DNA of 64,000 nt from Chrysopilus asiliformis. Its lineage: Eukaryota > Arthropoda > Insecta > Diptera > Rhagionidae. The DNA is taken from positions 25,293,030-25,357,029 of the forward strand of contig OZ035962.1 in assembly GCA_964034945.1 (NCBI GenBank). The letters run 5' to 3'. The notes beneath the pieces are model-generated. The model worked only from the letters and a program-made list of their open reading frames with translations, searched no databases and had not been told where the DNA came from. Both the position numbers and the translations under genes were made by a program. How positions within the stretch are numbered: position 1 is the stretch's first letter; the number at the start of each line of letters is the position of its first letter. Positions 11,007 through 23,822 of the stretch are shown here, piece after piece.

Positions 11007-14000
11007 TAAGTAAACAGGAAAACCGGTTTTTTGGAACCGAATTTTTCAAAAACTATTGAACCGATTTTAACTTCACAGTTAGGTTCAGAGTATCAACGAA
11101 ATGAATATTGGCAAAGCTGTTTTTCCAATTTTCATGCACGCAACATAATAGTGTCATATCAGCTGTCGGTTGTGCCAATTTAAAAGCTCTACGTCTATTT
11201 AACCGACAAAAACTAGTCGTTATCAGTCGCTTGGAAAAAAACCCGTATTTCAATACTTTTTATGGAGAGCTTTAAGTGACTGTAAACTTACCAGGCGAAG
11301 AGCAACGCAAAGTGTTGACTGTTGGTCGATTGATGGACTGTTTGAAAGTTTGTTACACCTGGAAATTTATACCAAGTGAAGATAAACAACAAAAGGTCAT
11401 TGTATTTAACTGGCAGAACATAAACATAAACATCCATCTATCGATATACAATATAAATACCTACCAGCATAAACATTATTATTGATTTCGATCGTTTTCT
11501 TGTTGCTTGCCTGATTATTTCATGTTAGCAAATATTGATTCGGTCGATTCGTTTAGCATTGTCATGGTAGTCTCTATTTCTGTCTTAGGCTTAAATATAG
11601 ACAGATGATATAAAGTATTTGGCTAAAAGTATCTGTTAGAAGATACTTTGAAACCTAAGCCAATGTATGTTGATAGTTGATGTGGTGATGGTGAATAATT
11701 TGACTAGACACAATTGAAAACATGCAAAATAACAATATATTCGATTTTAACGCTATAGAAAAACTCGTTACTATCGAATCCGTAAAGATTAAGATATCAA
11801 ACTGGTGAGTATATTTTGATAAAATTCAGCCAATCACGCAAGGGGACAACAACATCTCTACAAGCAATCATTTTTGATTTTTAATCTAATAATATTTCTA
11901 AATCCATCCGACTATCTGTTTCGAATTATTCGCATGGTCAAAGATTAATGGATATAGGCTAAAAAGATTATTATTATTAAGTATTAAAGAGATCATCAAT
12001 GAAATATTGAATAATTCATTAATATTTCAATGTAAGCGAAACTTTACGGTTTCGATCGAACCATTTTATACCTCATATGATGGGTATTTGCCACGCGATA
12101 CACAAATTGTAGGACGAAAAATAAAATTAAAAAAAAGAAGGTTTATTTCTTTGTGTCCGTCTGTCTGTTTGGCCGTAAATCCGTGAATCAGCAAATTGAT
12201 CTAGGAAGTAGTTTCAATATTTTTTAATCTCGTGACCCTTTTTTGAAAATTTTGGCTATAAACGATCGGCGAGCCGCTTCTCTGCCTTTGGGTTAAAGGG
12301 CTGTTAAAAAATATCGACAAAATAAGAGATGGTTTGGGTGTGGAGAGAGGGGGGGGGGGGGGGTCTCAAAATACTAAAAATAGCATGATGTATTTTATGG
12401 ACAGCCCCTTAAGTTAAGATGTTAATATAATCGATTTTTATAAATTATTTAACTCGCATTAGGTACACTCCAGTGAATTCCTAGCGGCAAGGCCCCAAAA
12501 AGCCATTTATCTGCTTGAAATCTATAGAAAAACGCACTTGCAGAACTAACGGAAAGAAAAGCTGCGCGGGAGAAAAACTCCCTTTTTAGCCCACTTCGAA
12601 AAAGAAGGAGTTTATGTATTTGACGGGGATGGAGAAAAATCGTATTTGGAATCATTCCTATATTTTCTAGTGGGCCGAATTTCGGCAGTCTCTCCTATCT
12701 TTGCAGATTCCATGGCCTTACTTGCAACATATCCAACTATGGATAGGAAAACAAGGAATTCGGAATGATTCCTCAATTTTCAAGCTTTCCTTTCTAATCC
12801 TCCTAACTTTTTAGTGAAGGTGTCATGAATTTTACGCGAATCCTTCCAATCCATAGTTAGGGAATCGTTCCAACCCATGTTGCGTAAAACACGGCGTTGC
12901 CTGACGTTCTAGAACCTATCCTCAATGTCTAATGTCTAGTTTATTAAAGTAAACTTCCAAAATCATGGAAGAAAATTTTGATTATATTGCGAACTACCGG
13001 TTTGAATTTGTTGTCATCTAAAATTTCTGAAATTTACATCCGGCTAATGGCAACTTTGGCTTCTTTCGCCACCCGTCCTTCTCATCCGTACTTTGCGGGC
13101 ACCTAAAGTAATTTTCACCAGATTTTGAACTCCTTTTCCCCAAAAATTTACATGTTCTCCTTAAATAAAGAGTATTTCAAAAAACGTGACAAATATTTGC
13201 AAATTCCTAAAGGATATCTCAAATAAAATTTTAAAAAAAATCATCTACATAATTGCAGCAAAGCGTGTGTGATTCAATTGCTGTTTTGAATGCTAGATAA
13301 CAATTACATTCATAGAAAATGTATTATTATGTACTCCAATATTTATTTTAATACATTTTTGTTACCGAATTACAGCATCTGAAAATCTTACGACATTTTC
13401 TGGCTTCATACAAAAAAAAATACGATTACATGATTCTTACACCTGGATATATGAGGGTTTTGTTATGAATGACATTCAACAAACTAAATATAGAAGCATA
13501 ATAACAGCACATAATCGGTGAAGGTGCAACGTAAACTTCACCTGGGGTTGAAGTATTTTTTTTTTTCATTTTCTTGAATTGAATAATAAGTCGTAATATT
13601 TTTTTTCTATTATTTTTGTCTCAGTTTGCAAAAATTCTTAGCAAATAAAATGCTAAAAAATAGATATAACCAAAAACGTAACATAACAATGCGATGTTGG
13701 GACAAAGGAAAATGCTGGAATTTCATAAGTGATCATAACTACTACGTTCTCCACGAATGGGGAGCAAATATAGTGCGTTTAATTCAATTGAGTGGATGTT
13801 ATGTAAAAAGCTTTTGCTTCGATACTAATATATAGATGGCAAAGAGAATGTGAAGAGAAATATGCATACTAAGGAAAAGCCGAGCATTAAATTTGAATAT
13901 GATTGGGGAGTGTTTGATGTTGGGCTTTTCACTTGGGAGCCGGTTAATCTTTTGGAATCGGCGGGGCTGGGGAGGTGTGAAGGAAGGAGATTTTGTGCGC

Positions 14001-14229
14001 AAGCCAAGCTTCGAGAGATTTATTTCTCTTCGTTTTTCGATTGGAAATCATGTGAAAAACTTGTTTGGATAGCAATGTTGGGAAAGAAGAGAGCTAGAAA
14101 AGCTTTTTTTTTGGGGCCACATATGATACAAACATCGGTGAAAAGTTTGAAATGATTTTCTCTGAACAGGCAATCGCTTGAAAACCAGCGAACGTGGTCG
14201 ATGATTCTCAAGAAAATCGTCTCAATTAC
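11007..14229. other. Upstream DNA, no gene recognised
   Basis: A 15-G run lies at 12349-12363. Text at 12150-12185 (GTCCGTCTGTCTGTTTGGCC) resembles the octamer-bearing repeats. Short open frames at 13626-14211 overlap on both strands and show no domain. Confidence 0.4.
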
Positions 14230-16104
14230 TCGTTTTTAGTTTCAAGTTTTTCACGTTCGGCTGACAGTTGATTTGACCGTGGTTGAATACAGTCGCGTTT
14301 TCTGTTAATAATACTATTTAGTTGTACGATAGCCACGGTCTGAGAAAATTCATTCATTCGCTATAACGGGCGAGAAATTTATCATAAAACTGGGAATTAA
14401 GTCAACGAAAATCGACTACGCGCGTCGTCGATGGGAAAACAGGGAGAGATTTTCCGTGAAAATTACAAGTTCGACATAAGGATTACGTGAACGTTTAACA
14501 AGAATTGCGGACCATCCTCCCTCCGTTCGTATCGCAACCGAAAAGATAGTGTGCGAGCTGTGAGGAACAAATCTAAAGAAAATTTTGTGTTACGACACAA
14601 AAACACGTTCTCAATTCGGTGGACATGACGAAAGAACGCTGAAAAATATTCAAAGAAATTACTATTTGTCACGGGCGTTTTGCGTTTTTTTTTCATACTT
14701 TGTTGTTTAGTGAATTTCCCGCATTTCCCGGATATTGTTTGAAATTTCCCGGATTTCGGCGAATGCTGGGTTTCAGGCCTTCCGTAGGCATCGCTTAGAA
14801 CCGCCGCCAACTTACAATATTGTGCAGAAGTGGCGCGTGTGTTACATAAGCACGTTATGCTGAGACATTGTTATTTAACACTTTGAATTCGGAATTGAAA
14901 AGAATTCCATATGAGATTTTTGGTTTTCCGTTTTTGCAACATCATGGGTTTGTTTTTGTGAAATTCCAGAATTTTTGTTTAAATTGGCGTTTGGTCAGGG
15001 GTAGATTTTTTTCGAGGATTGTGTTTAAAAGAATTACACAATTAGTGTGTCGCAAAAAAAACGTTTTTTCATTGTGAAAAATTGAAAAAATTAAAAGAAA
15101 ATAAAGTTAGCCTTTGTTTGTTTTACAGATCCAAACATTTCTGTGGCTGCGAAGTTGTCTTCGTTTCTGCTTAAGACAAGGAAAATTGTACATGAAAATT
15201 CCTTATAGCAACAAAGTTTTCAATTAGACTGCAAACGAATCAAGCAAAAGACACATTTAGCAACATTTATTAAGCATGCTTAATAAAACGTAATATGTAA
15301 CAATCACCCCACCCGCCCCACAAAATGTACTTCAGTGCGATCAAAATGATGCGATAATAATGGTTACGTGATAATTGTGCGACATGAAAGGAACAAATCC
15401 GATAAAATGTCTAATTCTTAATTTCAATTTCGTTAAGTGAATGATTTTTGATACACAAAAAAAGGCAAAGAAAATGTGACAAATTTTCGTGAAAATCCCC
15501 ATCCAAGAATAGAATTAAAAATCCGTATAGTGTATTGTTCTAAGTTTGTTATTCTTTTTCGATTTGTTATGTAATTTTTGCAAGAAATATTAGCGAAAAC
15601 GATTCTCAAAAACGGAAATTATGCTTAAGTTTATTACATAAAAAAAAGTTTTTTTTTTCGAGGAAAAAGAATTCAAGTGTCATAATATAAAAAATCAAAT
15701 CAATGTTAGATAACAGAAATCACTCTAGGGATGAAGATAAATGTACTAAAAAGTAATAAAATGTGTTGTTGTTTTCAATATGATTATGTAAATGGGCAAT
15801 ATAATTAAATAATCGAGTAAGTGAGATTCAGGCAAAAATTCATTGTGTTACATGTTAAATACTGTTTATGTAAATGACAACAACAAGCAAAAACAAACGC
15901 AAAAAAATAATTAATAAGTTTTTATATATGGAAAAATCGTGCCAATATTTATACAGGTGTAAAAAATAAATATAAAAAAAAATCATTCCGACAGTGTTAA
16001 TAAAATAGTGTTATATTACAAGTTTCAAGTAGTAAGAAAAATATAATATTGTGAATAAAAAAATTAATAATTTTTTTTAAAAGCAAAATAATACCGGGTT
16101 AAAA
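14230..16104 (+). promoter_or_regulatory. Probable promoter and 5' untranslated region
   Basis: This stretch sits immediately upstream of the start codon. From about 14230 to 14860 it is richer in CpG and less AT-biased than its surroundings, with clusters such as CTACGCGCGTCGTCG near 14414, as expected of an active fly promoter or 5' exon. A possible acceptor (TTTGTTTGTTTTACAG ending at 15128) would allow a noncoding 5' exon to join about 976 bases ahead of the ATG. The last 600 bases are very AT-rich, like many insect leaders. No single transcription start can be picked by eye. Confidence 0.3.
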
Positions 16105-17032
16105 ATGTCTAAAATTGCCAAAGAAGCATTTGCGAATCGCAATTATCAGCTCGCTGCGGAGCTATTCGAGCGTTGTTTACGCGAGAAAACACATCAACTG
16201 CACCATAATCAACAGCAGCAACATCAACAGCCACAACAGCTGTTAACATCGTCAGCAATTGATTTATATTTCTTTTATGGTGATTCATTGGCACATAGCG
16301 GCCGATTGTATGATGCATTTGACATATATGCCCATATTACGAATCAATTGGGTGACACAATACCAATTGAGCGATTAAAACATTTGTGCACGAGTCTAAT
16401 CGATAGTGTTAGTTGCTCACAAAATATTATTAATCGTGGTTATCATCCGCAATCAACATCCACGGCCACATCGGATATCACAACCATACCATCGACGGTC
16501 ACAACCACGGGCTCAGCACAGATCGCAACCCCAACGGTCACCGGCGTCGGTTTGCAAATTCCCACCTATCCAAGATCCTATCCACGTCGTTCATCTGTTG
16601 ATCCCCTCCTATGTCCAATCTGTGATGATATCCTGCGATGTCCTGTAACTGCCACATGTGGTCACACATTCTGCCGTGAATGTTGTGTCGGTGTTAGTCA
16701 GTGTTACTTGTGCGGTGTACGATTTCCGCCGGCGGCGGCAACATATTCGCACAATGGCACCCACAATTATCATAACAGTGGATTATTCAATCAAACCGGT
16801 AGCCATCATCAACACCAAATCCAACAGCACCAGCAGCACTATGGTGTTAATGATGTTAATGGCGACCAATCAATAGTCGGCCTTAAGCCCGACGTACTCG
16901 TTAGACGATTAATTGATAAGTGGTGGGCACCTGAACTGCGTGCGCGTCAATTAAATGACGACACGATCCGATTTTTGGATACCAATTCACTGGATGACGC
17001 GCTCAAATGCTGCAACGAAAGTCTGGAGAAAT
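16105..17032 (+). CDS. LONRF: LONRF-like RING/TPR protein, coding exon 1
   Basis: First coding exon of a probable E3 ubiquitin ligase: 309 codons plus one base. Residues 7-27 (EAFANRNYQLAAELFERCLR) look like a TPR helix pair. A Gln/His-rich insert (about 30-45) separates it from further TPR-like helices at 51-101. Residues 117-147 are Ser/Thr-rich and probably disordered. A complete C3HC4 RING has zinc ligands C170, C173, C185, H187, C190, C193, C200 and C203, with a short six-residue gap before the last pair. A second Gln/His/Asn-rich linker spans 216-247. Residues 261-309 (with motif DKWWAPELRA) start the next TPR block. The start is the first ATG of the open frame, in an A-rich context (AAAAATG). 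The exon ends at a strong donor (GTAAGT at 17033). Reading on into the intron adds ten codons and then a stop, so the 319-codon open frame overstates the exon. The TPR-RING-TPR order is what points to LONRF; the LON domain is not in the window, and which family member this is remains open. Confidence 0.88.
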
Positions 17033-18059
17033 GTAAGTCTGGAAATATTTATTTTCAAAGATAATCATGGCTATTCTGGAATCCGAAGTTAAAACGTAAA
17101 TTGGTATTCTGGTATTCGGAAATTAGCAACGCGTAGTTCTACCCTCAAAACGTTACTAGATCATACGTAATCGAACAGAAGTGAAACGCAGCGGATTCAA
17201 GAATACAAATTGAGGGGAAATCGAACAAACTTAACACTACTTCGGATTCCAGAATAGGCATAAATACGTTTTTATTTATTTTATTTTTTCACCATAAATC
17301 TATATGTAGTTTATTTTTGTGGGCTTCTCATATTGTAATTGCAATTAGCTGAATTCTGAGAATGTTCGATTTAATGACGCATTTTTGTTTTTATTTTCAA
17401 TTTCCAAGAAATTTTCCGTAACCATATGTTATCTTTGTGTAATTTATCATTGATTTGTTTTCATGGAAATAATTCTGGTCTGGTTATCGTTTCAATATTT
17501 ACATAACAAAAACTAAATAAAAAATTGGAAAAATCTCCAAAATCAAAATTGAAAATAATTGATATTTTGAAAAACTCACGACTTTAAGAAAGTACTTGAA
17601 AAAATAGAAAAAGCCCCAAAATAAAAGAAAATCTGAATTTTAAAAATCCTTAAATAATTAGAAAAAACCCAGAAATAAAAAAAGGGGCCAAAATTTAAAT
17701 ATCAGTTATGATCAAAACAAAATTTTCCTCTGCAATATTTAGTTTCGGAAAAAATATATAAAAAAAATATTTTTTTCAAATATCTTGATAACCGTTAAAG
17801 ATACATACAAACCGTTAAAGGAAAAAAAAAGACCATTTTATTTCCTTTGAATCTGGTTATATTCAATTTTTCATAATAGCGCATAGTTTTCGAGAAATTT
17901 TCAAAAAACCGAGAAATTTTCAAAAAACTTCATTTTTTTTAAATATTTTGAGAACCGTTAGAGATACAGAAAAAGTTAAATCATTAAATGTAGAGAATTT
18001 AAAATCCTTTAAATTTTGTGATATTCAATTTTTCCCAAAAGCACATTGGTTTCGAGAAA

Positions 18060-18285
18060 TTTTCAAAAATGTTATAAAAAAATGCGCCGCAGGCGATTTT
18101 TTATGAAATATAGACACGATTAAGGTAGAAACTTGTGAAAAAACTCCACCGCTGACGAAAGCGGAGTTCGTTTTCAAGATTAAATCGCATAATCCGTGAC
18201 ACAAATTTATATTCCGGACGCCTGGGCAACATGCCTAAATCCGGGACTATTTAGACGAATTCGGGGCGTATGATCACCGTAGGTA
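18060..18285 (-). mobile_element. AGGGTGACCA-end family fragment
   Basis: Core TGCGCCGCAGGCGA near 18083, then TCCGTGACACAAATTTATATTCC, a CGCCTGGGCAACATGCCTAAA stretch and CGTATGATCACCG at about 18267-18279. It retains the CCGGGAC-containing end only. Confidence 0.5.
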
Positions 18286-19727
18286 GGGTGGAAGATTTGC
18301 CATTTTTCCAAAAGAGCATTTGAGAGTTTTTAGTTTTTTTTTAATAGTATTAAGCTGTTCATAAAATACGTCAAAGGGGAGAAGAAGAGGCTGGTTTTTT
18401 TACTGTGTTGCTTCAAAAAAGTAAAAAAAAAACTCAAATGTTCTTTTGAAAAAAATGGGAAATTTTTCATGTTGTAATCATTACATAACACTTGAAATAT
18501 ACAAAAATTAAACAATCGGAATTAAACAAACTTCAATCAGATTAACTTAATAACCGCACACACCTGATAAAAAAAATATTCACAATTTTTTTGTGTGAAT
18601 TGACAAAAAATTACGAAATTAGTGAGCGAAAATATTTCATGACTAATGACTAATGATGTTGATATGATATAAAAAACTACGTTGTGGCGGAAAATCTGAA
18701 AATTGATAATAACAAAAAACTGACAATTATTTTTAGATCTTGTTAAATGCAATGGAAATTAGTAAAAGTATATTTAGATCGTAGTTAAAAATTATATAAA
18801 CTATGTCCACATTTTCATCAAAATCTATGTCGAAATTTCTATTGAAATTCGTAGAAAATGACATTAAAAACCGTTGATTAAAAAAAAACTCACCTTTAAA
18901 AATATACGTTCGAAAAATTTGACAAAATATTTGTTTTGGACCAAAAATATTTACACAGAATTTCAGCAGTAATTTGCCAGCTTTCCATACAAACAAAGAA
19001 TTCCAACGAAAAGTTCAAAGTTTTGATTAATTTCATGCGAACAATTCCAGCTATTAATTAATTCCGGTCATACATTTGAAAATTTACTACAAATGAAAAT
19101 TGAATTTTCTCATGAAAACTCATTTAATGCTATCGGCATTGAAACTAATTATATTTAGGTTTTGAACATTACAGCATACGGCATACGATATGGAGATTAA
19201 TGTTTTTCTGTGGGAATAGATATTTGATTTTCATACTATTAGCCCAAATGTGAATTCATAACATTAAGAGCTTATTAGATTACTTACACATGAATTGATT
19301 TTGAATATTCCAGTAAAATAAAACCAATATTTCAACCTCATATACGATATTGTTGCAAATAATATTCTGCTCGAAGGGCATTACATGCAGATATTTGTTA
19401 GATACGAATACAAAGTTCTTTCATAACATAGCAATCGATAAAATCTTTAAAAAAATTATTTTTAAACATAGTTCTAATATGAGTGGATCTCTTTATGCAA
19501 CACGTAACAATTTAATGTGTAGTTAGGATTATATCGAATCGCTAGTAACCAAATAGAATATTTGAGTACAAAATTTTCATTATCAAAAAAATGATATTTA
19601 AAGAAAATTCTCTCTGCTCGTGTACAACCTGTTGTACTTTAAAAAGGGTTTCTATTTAAATTTTTTTTAACCAATATATCACATTGAGTGAATTTATTCA
19701 ACTTTGGTGAATTTTTCAATCAACTTT

Positions 19728-19894
19728 AAACAAGGTGTGCCTCTTTTGCCAGCTTCGTGGAAATTTTAGCAGCCCGAAAAGGCTAAACAAGGCGTACTTT
19801 TGTTTGCCAGCTTCGTGGAAATTTTAGCAGCCCGAAAAGGCTAAACAAGGCGTACCTTTTTTTGCCAGCTTCGTGGAAATTTTAGCAGCCCGGA
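19728..19894. repeat. Three-copy tandem repeat, unit 57-58 bp
   Basis: Three nearly identical units start at 19728, 19785 and 19843. Each contains AAACAAGGCGTAC, TTTGCCAGCTTCGTGGAAAT and TTTTAGCAGCCCG. Differences are confined to T-run length and a few bases, suggesting recent expansion. Confidence 0.85.
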
Positions 19895-20180
19895 ACTTGG
19901 TTGCATTATAGCGAACACGGCCTCAAAAATCAGTTCAGAAGTTTAATAGTCAGTAGGGCTTTTTCTATCGGAACACTTGACTAAAAACGACGAAATGTGA
20001 CGTAGGGTAGGGGGTGGGGCAGGTCAAGTGTATTGAAATACTGGAACTGTCCCACTCCGCACCCCCTCCCCCTTGTCAGATTTCGTCACAAAAGAGTTTC
20101 TACGGAAACGGTTCCATAACAATTGTTTTGTTACGATAGTCACAAAAAAAACCGCACTAAAATGTTGCAGCAACGTTGCT

Positions 20181-20281
20181 GTGACGTCGCAGCAACCACT
20201 TTATAACGTCATATATTTTGCAACCCACGATGTGTGGGTTGCAAAATAGATGACGTTATAATGTGGTTGCTGCGACGTCAC
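20181..20281. repeat. Inverted repeat, 48-bp arms, 5-bp loop
   Basis: The left arm at 20181-20228 starts GTGACGTCGCAGCAACCAC. The right arm at 20234-20281 ends GTGGTTGCTGCGACGTCAC. Only a few internal mismatches. The loop is GATGT. Just to the right, GTAACC...GTTACTTGGG (20294-20314) resembles the ends of the element at 23823-24493, so this could be the heart of a small related element. Confidence 0.75.
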
Positions 20282-21364
20282 ATAACCGGTATGTAACCAT
20301 TTCTTGTTACTTGGGTTCCTGCCTTAAATTCATGAAATGGCATTTGAAAAAATGAGTAATAATCTAAATTTATATTTTCAATGGATTTATCAAATATAAA
20401 TTACGTCATCTAAAGAAAATTGATTGATTTAATTTTCTAATGGATGTATTAAAAAAAATTTATAGTAATCAAACAGGAAAACAAAAAAATGTCCCCATAT
20501 TGGAAAAAAGAAAATACCAGAATAAAATGTGAAATGAGGAAAATATGTTTAGTGATTGAGTGAATAATCAATATTGCGCCTATACTGAATACTAATTAAA
20601 TAGTTGGCACAAGAAATTTCCATCTAATGTTGTCGATTGATTAAAAACGTGATATTGAATGGAGTTCTAAATCATTGAAATTCACAATTGGAAATTTAAT
20701 TATGCTGTGAAGGCATAGCTCATTTCAAAATAATTGATATGACACGAACACATCCAAGGATACGTGTTTAAAATATCGTTCATTTCGTATCGCTCAAAAA
20801 TGTATTCAGGAATTAATTTCCCAAGCAAAGTGACGGAAAATGAGGGTTGAAATATGAAAATACAGAAAAGTTTTCCATTTGACAGGGAAATAATCAATTG
20901 GGAAAGTTTTATAAATTTCACTCGGGATAACATAAATTACTTATGCTTTGATAGGAATGTCGACCATCAGAAGGTAGCCGGGAATTATCCTTGTACAAGG
21001 ACTTGAGTTTTCATATTCCCATGAAATCGATAACAAGCCAGGGGAGATTTAGAAGCTGATGAGAATACAAGATCTGCCTGGTAACTAGACATGTTTAAGA
21101 TTAGGGTGGAAAGGAAAATAAAAAATACGAATCCTTGTGCACTTATCACCAGGACGAACGAGTTTGTGGCTGTCCACAGTCATCTAAATAAAGGTCATCC
21201 AAGCTATCATCTCCGCCCAGGGTGAACTTCAACACAGGACTGAAATTTCTCAATTGGAATTTTCGTAGTTGTTGTTAATATCTGGGAAAATTCTCCAGAG
21301 AATTTTATGTACATTTCTGTAGACTACGATAGCTTGATGGGACTTTATCTTATCTAGTATAAAT

Positions 21365-22005
21365 AGGGAGGTCAAATTTTTTTTCGGTCAATTCGGGACA
21401 AGATGAACAACAAATTTTATATGTAAAAAAACTTGATTTTGATGAAAATTACGGATAAATCTTAGTCCCAAAGTAGCGGTTGCAAATCATGTGACGGTTG
21501 CCTGATTTAGGCGAAAACCAAGGAAAAAATCAAGACTTGTTTTAGAGGAATACCAAAGAAAAAACTTATAAATATGCGCCGCAGACGAAATTCTTTAGAT
21601 TGAATACCGCGTAGTTATTTAAATCAAGAGATACCTAGTATTTAAATTAAGAGATACACAGTACCAAGCGAAAATTAGCCACATTTTTCGCGTTTCTTAC
21701 GTTCCATAAATAACCCCGACGGAAATTGTAAAAGTCCCAATAAAGAGAAATGCGCCACAGGCCAAATTTTTGAGGTAATGTGCCTTTTGTGAAAAATTGT
21801 TGAAAAAATGTGCCGCAGGCGAAAAAAAATGTGCTTTGGAACAACTTCCAGCCGAAAAAAAGCACGATTTACATATTCAGTGACAATTTTTTCTAGTGTT
21901 TGATAAATTATAACACTAAATTGAAAAATCCGCGACAAAAGTTTAATTTCCGGGACGCCGACGCGACGGGACAACATACCTAAATCCGGTACGTATGGTC
22001 ACCAT
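21365..22005 (-). mobile_element. AGGGTGACCA-end family, near full length
   Basis: About 640 bp. The left end (GGAGGTCAAATTTTTTTTCGG) is degraded. Three cores lie near 21575 (GCGCCGCAGACG), 21750 (GCGCCACAGGC) and 21811 (TGCCGCAGGCG). The right section has TTCCGGGACGCCG, ACATACCTAAATCCGG and ends CGTATGGTCACC. It matches 807-1460 block for block and is the best pair for building a consensus. Confidence 0.65.
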
Positions 22006-23822
22006 AAATATAGTTCTTAAATATATAAAATCATTCTCCATCCAGATGAATCTAAACTGGGTCGTATTCAAGTCAGGTACGCTAAAATACTTACAAGTCT
22101 TGAAACTTTAGCAAGGATACACGGAATTTTCCATTTCCTTGTCGTTGTCGATGCATCCTTCCCAACATAAATATTTGATGTTCGGAAATGCAACTTGACT
22201 ATAACGTTATTATCATAAAATCTATAATTTCAAACAGCATATCCTCGAGATATCAATTTTCAGATACATTTCCAGACCATCTGTTTTGTCTTTTTGTGCG
22301 GCACTTTGGGGAGAATATTATATAAGCATAATGAGGTTTAAAACATTCTAACATGACACGCACGAATTTCGGGGGCCAAAAAATCATTTGTTTTAATTAG
22401 AGCTGGGATAAACTTTCTTATCTTTTCCAGCATTTTCCATTTTCCGCCCTGTTTGCCTGTCGTCTTTCATGTGAAAGTTACAACAACGCAAAATATTTCG
22501 AGTTGGAAAACTTTATGAAAATTTGCGTTTAAAGAATTATCCTTGCTGGCACTGGAATCACGTTCTTACCACATGAAATGGAACGGTTAGAGGCATCATA
22601 ATGTCTTGCAATGTTCATTCAGCTGTTGGTTAACAAATATAACTTCCACATCTGATAATTCGGAGCTCTGTTTTGTCCTTTTTTTCCCTGTGTTCCGTTT
22701 TATTTTCCCCATCAATTTCGAAATATGAAAAGTCCTGTAGCAACCTTTTATTTTTTTTACCACATTCTTAAATGCTTGTATTTAGACATAACTGATTTCT
22801 TCATTCCAATTATTATGTCCTTATTCTGTTCTTCTTCAACTTGGCAGACAGTTCAACTTGTTTCCTATTTGTTGCTTATTAAGTATTCCGGATCTCTTTA
22901 TGCCTGTGTGTGGCTTTGTGTAATAAGAATTCTTTAAAAGAAAAAAACTCATTCAAAGCTTATTTCCTTGGTGTATATGTGTATGTAGATATTTTAATTT
23001 TCCGTGGTTGGAAATATTCAAGTTCTTTGAAGGTTATTCGGTGAAGTACAAAATCATAAACCGCAAATTGCGGAATGGTAAATTGCGTTATCATTTTCTT
23101 TGGGTAAAATAGTAGACTTCCGGTGGAGAAGTTTATTAGAGATTGTTAAGGGAAATGGGGCAACCATTGGCATTCCCGCTATGATTTCATTAAAATTTCA
23201 TACGCAATATGGTAAAAATATGTACTGGAACCCGGAAAATATAACAAGATTGATGATTGTCACGAAATATTGTATATAAAATTTTAGATATTTTGTATAA
23301 CGATGTAAGAATCTAGTTTTGGTAAGCTGGTTATTTTTAGTTTATTGTCTATAAAATCAGTCAATAATATTACTAAATTTCGTTCTTAATTTAAGAAACC
23401 TGCATTTGCCAGGAAGCAATCTTGAAACACTGTATATAAAAATTTCAAGTCAATTTTTTGCAGAATTTTTTTCAATTTTTATTGCGAAGGGTGGACGAAA
23501 TTATCCGATTGAATTTGGATGTATGAAGGAGTGATGTCAAATAATACTTTAAACACATTATGTCTTTATAAAATTTTCAATACAACACACAGTTTTTGTG
23601 GAAATTGCAAAGAACTATTTACGGTGTCGAAATCTTTTTTTTTGTAAACTGCATTAAAATTGCTTAGAAGCAAGAATTTACGTTATTTCTGAGAGTATTA
23701 CACTTAAGGATTACCAGTAACTGTTAAAGAAATCTTCAAATCCTTTGATTTTTATTCAACAAATCTCTGCGAAAACTTTTGTACACGGAAAAACTTTCAA
23801 TAGAAATTGATTTGATGTTAAG

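Noticed and set aside
13850..14211. Overlapping open frames of 60-101 codons
   Set aside because: Mutually antisense, no motif, and close to the likely promoter.
16109..16876. Small open frames inside exon 1 in other frames (16109-16318, 16406-16648, 16658-16876)
   Set aside because: Shadows of the true RING/TPR frame.
17033..17064. Extension of exon 1 to the stop at 17064
   Set aside because: A strong GTAAGT donor at 17033 and exact in-frame TPR continuation in exons 2 and 3 make the extra ten codons intronic.
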